From Caldifarciminota bacterium (GTDB lineage: Bacteria; Hydrothermota; Hydrothermia; B15-G9; WFZT01), in NCBI GenBank assembly GCA_026986235.1, contig JALSOY010000201.1, positions 1 through 8,903 of the forward strand: a stretch of DNA of 8,903 nucleotides, written 5' to 3'. Made by a program: the position numbers and the translations under genes. The notes under the pieces are model-generated. The model saw only the letters and a list, made by a program, of their open reading frames with translations. It had not been told where the DNA came from and did not search any database. Below, piece after piece: positions 1-5,934 of the stretch (its first letter is position 1; each line of letters opens with the position of its first letter).

Positions 1-2
1 TC

Positions 3-725
3 CATTTAGGTGCAATGTACAGACCGGATAAAAAGCTCAGCATAGGAATATCCGGTAGATTTTACACCCGTGCGACACTTGAAGGTGATGCGAATCTCTA
101 TGTTTACTTTCCGTACAACGATGCCATCGCCTCCAGGGCAGACAGCCTCGGACCCCTTTTCCTCGGAGCTGTGGCATCAGGATACGGCACGGCAGAGGCA
201 AAGGTTTTGCTTCCTTTTAACATCGGAGCAGGAATCTCCTACAAATTTAACAAAAAACTCAACCTCGTTTTCGACCTGGACTATACCCACTGGTCAAGCT
301 TCGACGAGATCGTGGCAGAATTTAAGAACCTGAAGATAAAACTTGGTGAGATGGAACTTTCTGAAATCACATCAGATACTCTCAAGGAGTACTGGAGAAA
401 TACCCTGAGATTCAGCCTTGGACTCGAGTATAAAATTAACGAACAGCTTGTAACCCGCAGTGGATTTTACTACGATCCAACACCAATTCCTGACACCACC
501 ATTACCCCCCTTATTCCCGATATTAATCCCAAATACGGACTTACTCTCGGTGGTGAGTACAAAATCTTCGACTTTCTTAAAGTTTTATTCAACTACGAGT
601 ACATCCACGGTGGTGACAGAGAATTTGACAGGGTTGAGAATTACAGCTATAAATCAACTTACTTTGCAGGGAAGTACGCGTTTCATGTTCACGCCTTCGG
701 AATAGGCGTTGAATATGTCTTTTAA
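3..725 (+). CDS. FadL/OmpP1-family outer-membrane transporter, C-terminal part (5' end outside window)
   Basis: FadL-family barrels carry hydrophobic solutes (long-chain fatty acids, aromatic hydrocarbons) across the outer membrane. The frame is open to the left edge; 240 residues are visible. The Met at position 15 lies inside the family's conserved LGAxYRPxxKLSIGISG strand, so it is not the true start; the missing part would hold the signal peptide, N-terminal hatch and first strands. Family hallmarks in order are the strand around YTHWSSFDE, the RFSLGLEYKIN strand, an RSGFYYDPTPIPD turn with a 'PDINPKYGLTLGGEYKI' continuation, and a final strand FGIGVEYVF. The protein ends in aromatic Phe, the usual signal for barrel insertion by BamA. 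Alternating polar/hydrophobic strands support a beta-barrel. The stop is 14 bases before the lipoprotein gene, so the two are probably one transcript. The substrate cannot be told from sequence. Confidence 0.88.
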   Translation, partial: HLGAMYRPDKKLSIGISGRFYTRATLEGDANLYVYFPYNDAIASRADSLGPLFLGAVASGYGTAEAKVLLPFNIGAGISYKFNKKLNLVFDLDYTHWSSFDEIVAEFKNLKIKLGEMELSEITSDTLKEYWRNTLRFSLGLEYKINEQLVTRSGFYYDPTPIPDTTITPLIPDINPKYGLTLGGEYKIFDFLKVLFNYEYIHGGDREFDRVENYSYKSTYFAGKYAFHVHAFGIGVEYVF

Positions 726-739
726 TCGGGAGGTACATC

Positions 740-1942
740 ATGAAAAAGATAATACCCGTTCTGGTTTTAATTTTGATCGCTACATCGTGTAAAAAAACAG
801 AGGAGCTTGAAGGACCCAGGATCTCTCACGGAACAATAGTTCTTGATTCCATACCGGCGACAGATTCCATTGTGGGCGTAAGACCTGCATTTGTATATCT
901 TCCTCCCGGATACAATGAAACTCAGGACAGTTTCCCCACTGTATATCTCCTACATGGTTATGGTGGCAATTATACTTTCTGGCAGTACATTGAAGACATA
1001 AAAGACATAGCAGATTACCTGATTTCAACCGGGGAGATCCAGCCAGTGGTTATCGTTATGCCAGACGGCATGAACGCCCTCGGAGGGAGTTTCTACACGG
1101 ATTCCAGAGCGAGACCAATGGGCATCGGTGCCCCACAATCTGTCTTTGGCCTTTACGAAACTTACATCGTGCAGGATGTGGTTAACTACATAGAGGCTCA
1201 TTACCGCGTGTACAGTGATAAGGACGACAGGGCAATTATCGGGATTTCCATGGGTGGCTACGGTGCGATGAAACTCGGGATAAAACATCCGGATGTGTTC
1301 GGCATCATTGGTACTCATTCAGGCCCCATCTTCTTTGACAGATTTATCCAGGATGGCGTTCTGGGTTATGTTAGATACGAATGGATGGACTCCACATTTA
1401 ACGGTAGAATCCCTTTTAAGCCAGCACAGTACCTTGGACCTCAAAGGCCCCTCACCACGATGCTCATTGCCATGGCAGGCGCATTTTCACCCAAAGTGGA
1501 CTTCTCGTCCAACTTTGATTCCACAAAATACGAAATAATACTGAGGGATTCAGTAGCCTACATGTGGGGTCAGCCCATAGCTGTCGGGGTGATGCTCCCT
1601 TTTGACACTCTATACCAGCCAAATTCCGTTTACGACACTGTCTGGCTCCCTCGTCATGACCCGGCAACATTATTTACAAACAATCTGAATAATTTACTCA
1701 GTAATGGAACGAAAATTTACATCGATTGCGGCACGGATGACGAACTCTTTTTAACATCACATGCGGCAAGTTTTGTTGAAATGATGCAAAACCTGAACTA
1801 CCCGGAAGATCTCTACCAGTATGAGATCTTCAGGGATGAGCCCGGTTATCCAAACGACCTGTTTCCTGCAAGACACGGGACTCATCTTTACTTCAGGATA
1901 AGAAGGTCCCTTGAGTTTGCAAGCCGAAATTTCGAGCATTGA
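740..1942 (+). CDS. esterase-D-family (alpha/beta hydrolase) lipoprotein
   Basis: Predicted lipid-anchored serine hydrolase of the putative-esterase (PF00756-like) family, 400 residues. The N-terminus is a lipoprotein signal: KK, a hydrophobic stretch at residues 4-13, then ATSC with Cys17 as the lipidated residue. The mature enzyme would sit in the periplasm or on the outer membrane. The family core starts at RPAFVYLPPGYNE (48-60), followed by the oxyanion-hole segment LLHGYGG (70-76). The nucleophile elbow is GISMGG (168-173), with Ser170. The likely acid is Asp333 or Asp334 in DCGTDDELF, and the likely base is His382 in HGTH. Residues about 195-310 form a stretch longer than in plain esterase-D proteins (about 250-290 residues) and may be a lid or insertion. 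The start is set by GGGAGG at 728-733, six bases upstream. Its position right after a FadL-type transporter suggests handling of imported or surface hydrophobic esters; this is inference. Substrate unknown. Confidence 0.88.
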   Translation: MKKIIPVLVLILIATSCKKTEELEGPRISHGTIVLDSIPATDSIVGVRPAFVYLPPGYNETQDSFPTVYLLHGYGGNYTFWQYIEDIKDIADYLISTGEIQPVVIVMPDGMNALGGSFYTDSRARPMGIGAPQSVFGLYETYIVQDVVNYIEAHYRVYSDKDDRAIIGISMGGYGAMKLGIKHPDVFGIIGTHSGPIFFDRFIQDGVLGYVRYEWMDSTFNGRIPFKPAQYLGPQRPLTTMLIAMAGAFSPKVDFSSNFDSTKYEIILRDSVAYMWGQPIAVGVMLPFDTLYQPNSVYDTVWLPRHDPATLFTNNLNNLLSNGTKIYIDCGTDDELFLTSHAASFVEMMQNLNYPEDLYQYEIFRDEPGYPNDLFPARHGTHLYFRIRRSLEFASRNFEH

Positions 1943-1956
1943 GAAACCCAAAATAT

Positions 1957-2065
1957 CACCCCTTGTGAAGGGGGAGGTTGGGGGAATGAGATTAAGCGGA
2001 ATACATCCCCCTGTGTCCCCCTTCTAAAGGGAGGATTTTTGTCTCTTAAAGATCCCCCTGTCCAA
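1957..2065. repeat. compound palindromic G/C-run intergenic element
   Basis: The gap between the esterase and leuC holds nested inverted repeats. A small hairpin CCCCTT-gtg-AAGGGG lies at 1959-1973. A second, CCCTT-cta-AAGGG, lies at 2019-2031. The larger arms 1968-1988 and 2004-2023 are near-complementary: AAGGGGGA..TTGGGGGAATG pairs with CAT..CCCCC…CCCCCTT, with a small internal mismatch loop. A 10-base direct repeat ATCCCCCTGT occurs at 2005-2014 and 2052-2061. This pattern of alternating C5 and G5 blocks resembles the short dispersed palindromic repeats found between genes in many bacterial genomes. Only one copy is in the window, so dispersal cannot be shown. No reading frame is supported here. 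Confidence 0.6.
2017..2040 (+). terminator. possible factor-independent terminator after the FadL/esterase unit
   Basis: The stem CCCTT (2019-2023) and AAGGG (2027-2031), with loop CTA, extends by one more C-G pair after an A-C mismatch. It is followed by GGATTTTT, with five T at 2036-2040. It lies about 75 bases after the esterase stop and before the leuC promoter, where a terminator is expected. The stem is short and the T-run modest. It is also part of a palindromic element, so the role is uncertain. Confidence 0.42.
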
Positions 2066-2068
2066 TCC

Positions 2069-2097
2069 TTTAAACTGCCTCCCCATGCGTTTATAAT
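2069..2097 (+). promoter_or_regulatory. sigma-70-type promoter of the leuCDB-mtnA-mtaB operon
   Basis: A perfect -10 hexamer TATAAT (2092-2097) is preceded by TTTAAA (2069-2074, four of six matches to TTGACA) with a 17-base spacer. Transcription would start near 2104, leaving a leader of about 22 bases with the strong ribosome-binding site AAGGAGG (2114-2120) six bases before the leuC ATG. The leader is too short for a T-box, leucine attenuator or riboswitch downstream of this start. Any control would have to act at the promoter itself. Confidence 0.68.
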
Positions 2098-2126
2098 AGA
2101 GTTTTCATAAATGAAGGAGGTCTGTC

Positions 2127-3404
2127 ATGGGTCAAACTATAGCCCAGAAAATCATTGCAAATCATGCAGGTGTTGATGAGGTGGTTCCCGGCGAAATTCA
2201 TCTCGTCGATGTTGATTTTGCCTTCGGTAACGACATTACAGCTGCACTCTCAATAAAACAGTTCAATGAAATTGGCGCCACGAAGGTTTTTGATCCCAAC
2301 AGGATCGGTCTTATCCCTGACCACTATACTCCAAACAAGGATATAAAGACCGCGATAATCACCCAATCTATGAGGAACTTTGCACGCCAGCACGGGATCA
2401 CCCATCACTACGAGGTGGGCGAGGTAGGGATTGAACACGCCCTTCTTCCGGAAAAGGGTGTTGTCCTGCCTGGAGACCTGATAGTGGGCGCAGATTCCCA
2501 TACATGTACCTACGGTGCCCTTGGAGCTTTCTCTACTGGTGTGGGTTCAACTGATCTCACATTTGCCTGGATAACCGGTAAGGTGTGGCTGAAAGTTCCC
2601 CATACCATAAAATTCGTTATAAGCGGTGAACTTCCGCAATGGTCAGGTGGAAAAGACATAATCCTTTACATTATCGGAAAGATCGGCGTAAACGGTGCAA
2701 ACTACCGTGTTATGGAGTTCACAGGTGACACCATCAAAAAGCTCAACATGGACAACAGATTTACGATCTGCAACATGGCGATTGAAGCCGGTGCAAAGAC
2801 CGGAATAATAGAGCCTGACGAGAAAACCATTCAGTATGTGGAAGAAAGAAAGGAGAGGGAGGAGTACACAGTTTACCATTCTGATGAGGATGCGGAATAT
2901 GAAAAAGTTTATGAATTCAGGGCGGAGGATATAGTTCCTCAGGTATCTTTTCCCCATCTCCCTGAAAATGCGAAGCCCATCTACGAGGTTGAAAAAATGG
3001 ACATAAGGATCGATCAGGTGGTGATAGGTTCGTGCACCAACGGCAGAATTTCTGATCTTGAGACGGCAGCGAGAATTTTGAAGGGACAAAAGGTGGCAGA
3101 TAAGGTCAGGTTGCTTATTTTTCCTGCAACACCTGCAATTTACAAAGAGGCGCTAATGCGTGGATACATTGAAACATTCCTCGATGCCGGTGCAGTCGTT
3201 GCTCCCCCAACATGTGGCCCCTGTCTCGGGGGTCACATGGGAGTTCTTGCACCGGGAGAGAGGGCCGTTTCCACGACCAACAGGAACTTCCGGGGAAGGA
3301 TGGGACATGTAGATTCAGAGGTGTATCTATCCAATCCAGCGGTCGCCGCTGCCTCCGCCATTGCTGGAAAGATAGTTTCACCAGATTACATTCTGGGAGG
3401 TTAA
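2127..3404 (+). CDS. leuC: 3-isopropylmalate dehydratase, large subunit (short archaeal/thermophile type)
   Basis: With LeuD it forms the cytoplasmic isopropylmalate isomerase, converting 2-isopropylmalate to 3-isopropylmalate in leucine synthesis. At 425 residues it belongs to the shorter LeuC/HacA-type group; E. coli LeuC is about 466. Motifs in order are DHYTP near 65, GADSHTCTYGALG (121-133), GSCTNGR with Cys303, and PTCGPCLGGHMG with Cys363 and Cys366. The three cysteines are the expected ligands of the catalytic [4Fe-4S] cluster. The C-terminal NRNFRGRMG segment, with its substrate-contacting arginines, is intact. The start follows an AAGGAGG site with ideal spacing. It is the first gene of the operon and lies one base before leuD. 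Homoaconitase or citraconate/citramalate activity is possible in this family, but the LeuB-type dehydrogenase next door favours leucine (or isoleucine via citramalate). No leuA is nearby. Confidence 0.95.
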   Translation: MGQTIAQKIIANHAGVDEVVPGEIHLVDVDFAFGNDITAALSIKQFNEIGATKVFDPNRIGLIPDHYTPNKDIKTAIITQSMRNFARQHGITHHYEVGEVGIEHALLPEKGVVLPGDLIVGADSHTCTYGALGAFSTGVGSTDLTFAWITGKVWLKVPHTIKFVISGELPQWSGGKDIILYIIGKIGVNGANYRVMEFTGDTIKKLNMDNRFTICNMAIEAGAKTGIIEPDEKTIQYVEERKEREEYTVYHSDEDAEYEKVYEFRAEDIVPQVSFPHLPENAKPIYEVEKMDIRIDQVVIGSCTNGRISDLETAARILKGQKVADKVRLLIFPATPAIYKEALMRGYIETFLDAGAVVAPPTCGPCLGGHMGVLAPGERAVSTTNRNFRGRMGHVDSEVYLSNPAVAAASAIAGKIVSPDYILGG

Positions 3405-3405
3405 C

Positions 3406-3891
3406 ATGAAGATCAAAGGAAAAGTGTGGAAATTCGGAGACAACATTGATACAGATGTGATAATACCGGCAAGGTATTTAAACACTACGGACGAAAGAGA
3501 ACTGGCAAAACACTGCATGGAGGATATTGACCCTGAATTCGCAAAAAAGGTTCAACCTGGAGACATAATAGTTGCCGGTGAAAGTTTCGGCATAGGATCT
3601 TCGAGGGAACACGCTCCTCTCGCCATCAAGTCTTCTGGAGTGGCTCTTGTTATAGCAAAGAGCTTCGCAAGAATTTTTTACAGAAATTCCATCAATATAG
3701 GACTTCCCATCCTCGAAAATGAGGAAGTTTACGATTTGGTTGAAACGGGGGACGAAATAGAGGTTGATCTCGACAAAGGTGAAATTATCGTGGGAGATAA
3801 AAAGTTAAAGGCCAGACCGTTCCCTGAATTTGTCAAAGAGATTATAAACTACGGAGGTCTTCTAAATTACGCAAAGGAGAAGTACCTATGA
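3406..3891 (+). CDS. leuD: 3-isopropylmalate dehydratase, small subunit
   Basis: The swivelling small subunit of isopropylmalate isomerase, partner of LeuC. The 161-residue length is the compact type that pairs with short LeuC proteins; the E. coli type is about 200. Visible motifs are GDNIDTDVIIPARYLNTTD (11-29), which contains the substrate-specificity loop starting at YLNT, then GESFGIGSSREHAP (58-71) with the active-site Ser-Ser-Arg, and AKSFARIFYRNSINIGLP (84-101). Many homologues read GxNFGCGSSREHAP; Asn and Cys are replaced here by Ser and Ile outside the catalytic SSRE. The start is one base after the leuC stop, with GGGAGG (3395-3400) inside the end of leuC as ribosome-binding site. 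The stop overlaps the leuB start as ATGA, which implies coupled translation. Confidence 0.95.
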   Translation: MKIKGKVWKFGDNIDTDVIIPARYLNTTDERELAKHCMEDIDPEFAKKVQPGDIIVAGESFGIGSSREHAPLAIKSSGVALVIAKSFARIFYRNSINIGLPILENEEVYDLVETGDEIEVDLDKGEIIVGDKKLKARPFPEFVKEIINYGGLLNYAKEKYL

Positions 3892-4985
3892 GAAGGTTCA
3901 AAATTGCAGTTTTACCTGGAGATGGAATAGGACCCGAGGTTATGGAGGGGGCAATCCTGGTACTCAAAGCCGTAGAGAAGGTGTACGATGTCGAGTTTCA
4001 ATACCGGTATGCGGATGTTGGAGGAGCTGCTATCGACCGCTGGGGCACGCCTCTACCAGATGAAACTCTCATGGTGTGCGAGGAATCAGACGCCATTCTC
4101 TTTGGATCCGTTGGAGGCCCTAAGTGGGAACATCTCCCGCCCGATAAGCAACCTGAGAGAGGTGCACTTCTTCCCCTTCGTAAGCACTTCGACTTCTTTG
4201 CCAATTTGAGGTACGGAAAAATATACGAACCACTCATCTGGGCTTCACCATTGAAAAAAGAGGTACTGGGCAGTGGTTTTGATATTATGGTGGTCCGTGA
4301 ACTTACAGGTGGTATATACTTTGGCAAACCCCGGGAGCTTAAAGATGACTTTGCGTACGACACCATGATCTATCATAAATGGGAGATTGAGAGAATAGCA
4401 AAAGTTGCCTTTGAAACTGCATCAAAAAGAAGAGGGAAGGTGACATCAGTTGACAAATCAAATGTGCTTTATACCTCACTTCTCTGGCGTAGAACCGTTG
4501 AAGAGGTCCACAGGAATTACATGGACATAGAGCTCAACCATCTTTACATTGACAATGCGGCCATGCAACTCGTTAAAAATCCAGGCCAGTTCGATGTTAT
4601 ACTTGCCTCCAACATGTTTGGTGACATACTGAGTGACGAGATGGCCATGATAACAGGATCTCTGGGAATGTTACCTTCTGCGAGCATAAACGAGGAAAGG
4701 TTTGGGCTCTACGAGCCGGTGGGGGGCACGGCCCCGGACATTGCAGGCAAAGGTATTGCAAATCCGGTTGCCCAGATCATGAGTGCAGCCATGATGCTGA
4801 AATACTCATTTGACATGGACGAGGCCTACGACAGGATCGACAGAGCCGTGGCAAAGACCCTTGACGATGGCTTGAGGACCAGGGACATATACTCCGGAAA
4901 AGAGGGAGAAAAGCTGGTCGGAACAATGGAAATGGCCTCTGAAATTGCAAAAAGGGTAGGGGATAATAATGCTCAAGTCCGTTGA
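3888..4985 (+). CDS. leuB: 3-isopropylmalate dehydrogenase
   Basis: NAD-dependent oxidative decarboxylation of 3-isopropylmalate to 2-oxoisocaproate, the third step of leucine synthesis, in the cytoplasm. It has 365 residues, the normal length. Motifs are GDGIGPEV (11-18); the E. coli-like substrate region PERGALLPLRKHF (89-101) with Arg98; ANLR with Arg108; VVRELTGGIYFG (135-146) with Arg137 and Tyr144; and SVDKSNVL with Lys190. The metal-binding aspartates are Asp222, Asp246 and Asp250. The NAD segment is EPVGGTAPDIAGKGIANP (276-293). The proline usually found after ANLR is Tyr109 here. The hydrophobic GALLPLR segment argues against isocitrate or homoisocitrate dehydrogenase. The ribosome-binding site AAAGGAG (3873-3879) lies eight bases before the ATG, and the start overlaps the leuD stop by four bases. 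The 3' end overlaps mtnA by 17 bases. Confidence 0.95.
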   Translation: MRRFKIAVLPGDGIGPEVMEGAILVLKAVEKVYDVEFQYRYADVGGAAIDRWGTPLPDETLMVCEESDAILFGSVGGPKWEHLPPDKQPERGALLPLRKHFDFFANLRYGKIYEPLIWASPLKKEVLGSGFDIMVVRELTGGIYFGKPRELKDDFAYDTMIYHKWEIERIAKVAFETASKRRGKVTSVDKSNVLYTSLLWRRTVEEVHRNYMDIELNHLYIDNAAMQLVKNPGQFDVILASNMFGDILSDEMAMITGSLGMLPSASINEERFGLYEPVGGTAPDIAGKGIANPVAQIMSAAMMLKYSFDMDEAYDRIDRAVAKTLDDGLRTRDIYSGKEGEKLVGTMEMASEIAKRVGDNNAQVR

Positions 4986-5934
4986 ATGGACGGGGAATTA
5001 TCTCGTAATCGTTGATCAGACGAAGTTGCCGGAGAAACTTGAATATATTGAACTCCATACCGTCTCTGATGTCCAGGACGCCATAGTTAATATGAAGGTC
5101 AGAGGTGCACCGCTCATAGGCGTCGTAGCAGCCTACGGAGTCCTCCTCGGTGTCCTCGAGGGTAGAAATCCATACATGGTTATTGAACAGTTGAAGAAGA
5201 CCCGTCCAACTGCCGTGAATCTTGAGAAAGTCCTGGATGAAATGCAGGTAGTTATTGACGAAGGGGGAGACCTTACGGAGATAGAGAACCGGGCAAGGGA
5301 AATTGAAAGGCGGGAGGTGGAAGCCACCTATAGAATAGGCCTGGTGGGACTGGATGTCGTGCCGGATAATGCACGGATCCTGACCATCTGCAACACTGGA
5401 GTGTTCGCGACTCCCGGTATTGGGACTGCCCTTGGTGTTATTTACAAAGCCCATGAGGCAGGAAAAGTCGAAATGGTGTATGCCCTTGAGACCCGCCCCG
5501 TCCTCCAGGGGGCAAGGCTCACCGTCTTCGAGTTGATGGAAAATGGTGTTGATGTAACCCTCGTGGTGGATAGTATGGCAGGTATTCTGATGGCCAGAAA
5601 TTATGTTAACCTCGTAATAGTTGGCGCCGACAGAGTTGCCGCAAACGGAGATTTTGCAAACAAAATAGGGACCCTCAACCTTGCCGTCCTTGCAAGACAC
5701 TTCAAAATACCTTTCTTTGTCGCCCTTCCCACATCCACCATTGACCCGAACATAGAAAACGGCGAAAATATTCCACTTGAAGAGCGTCCGGAAGACGAAG
5801 TGAAAAAGATCGGCGACAGGTATATTACCCGTCCCGATGCGAAGGTATTTAACCTTGCCTTCGATGTTACGCCTGGTGAGTTCGTCCATGGATTCATAAC
5901 AGAAAAGGGAATTCTGACACCACCTTTCAAATGA
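4969..5934 (+). CDS. mtnA: S-methyl-5-thioribose-1-phosphate isomerase (MtnA/eIF2B-alpha-like family)
   Basis: The family isomerises 5-methylthioribose-1-phosphate to 5-methylthioribulose-1-phosphate in methionine salvage. It has 321 residues, slightly under the usual 340-350. Motifs are VEWTGNYLVIVDQTKLP at the N-terminus, MKVRGAPLIGVVAAYGV (42-58), TRPTAVNLE (78-86), CNTG with catalytic Cys141, LETRPVLQGARLT (173-185), GADRVAANGDFANKIGT (219-235) with catalytic Asp221, PTSTID, PLEERP, and FDVTPGEF. The residue before Cys141 is Ile rather than the common His (THCNTG). The start at 4969 fits the family's N-terminus and has the purine-rich GTAGGGGA upstream, all inside leuB. No other methionine-salvage gene (mtnK, mtnP, mtnB) is visible. 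Ribose-1,5-bisphosphate or 5-deoxyribose-1-phosphate isomerase activity is therefore an alternative. Its 3' end overlaps mtaB as ATGA. Confidence 0.9.
   Translation: MLKSVEWTGNYLVIVDQTKLPEKLEYIELHTVSDVQDAIVNMKVRGAPLIGVVAAYGVLLGVLEGRNPYMVIEQLKKTRPTAVNLEKVLDEMQVVIDEGGDLTEIENRAREIERREVEATYRIGLVGLDVVPDNARILTICNTGVFATPGIGTALGVIYKAHEAGKVEMVYALETRPVLQGARLTVFELMENGVDVTLVVDSMAGILMARNYVNLVIVGADRVAANGDFANKIGTLNLAVLARHFKIPFFVALPTSTIDPNIENGENIPLEERPEDEVKKIGDRYITRPDAKVFNLAFDVTPGEFVHGFITEKGILTPPFK

Noticed and set aside
1957..2065. A CRISPR array or insertion-sequence end.
   Set aside because: There is no series of regularly spaced repeats and no transposase; the repeats are nested palindromes of G and C runs in a single short stretch.
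1943..2126. A T-box, leucine leader peptide or riboswitch before leuC.
   Set aside because: The predicted transcript start leaves only about 22 bases of leader, no short Leu-rich frame is present, and the hairpins lie upstream of the promoter.
2643..3089. A 148-codon minus-strand open frame inside leuC.
   Set aside because: It is opposite the conserved middle of leuC, shows no family features and has no promoter or ribosome-binding site.
2127..3891. Homoaconitase (lysine via aminoadipate) instead of isopropylmalate isomerase.
   Set aside because: The short LeuC/LeuD family includes homoaconitases, but the coupled dehydrogenase is LeuB-type by its GALLPLR substrate segment, and no lysine-pathway gene is nearby.
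4777..5889. A 370-codon open frame on the minus strand, opposite the end of leuB and nearly all of mtnA.
   Set aside because: It is antisense to genes with complete family motifs, begins inside leuB's antisense, has a composition rich in His, Phe and Ser with no recognisable domain, and has no plausible start context. It is a shadow of codon bias in mtnA.
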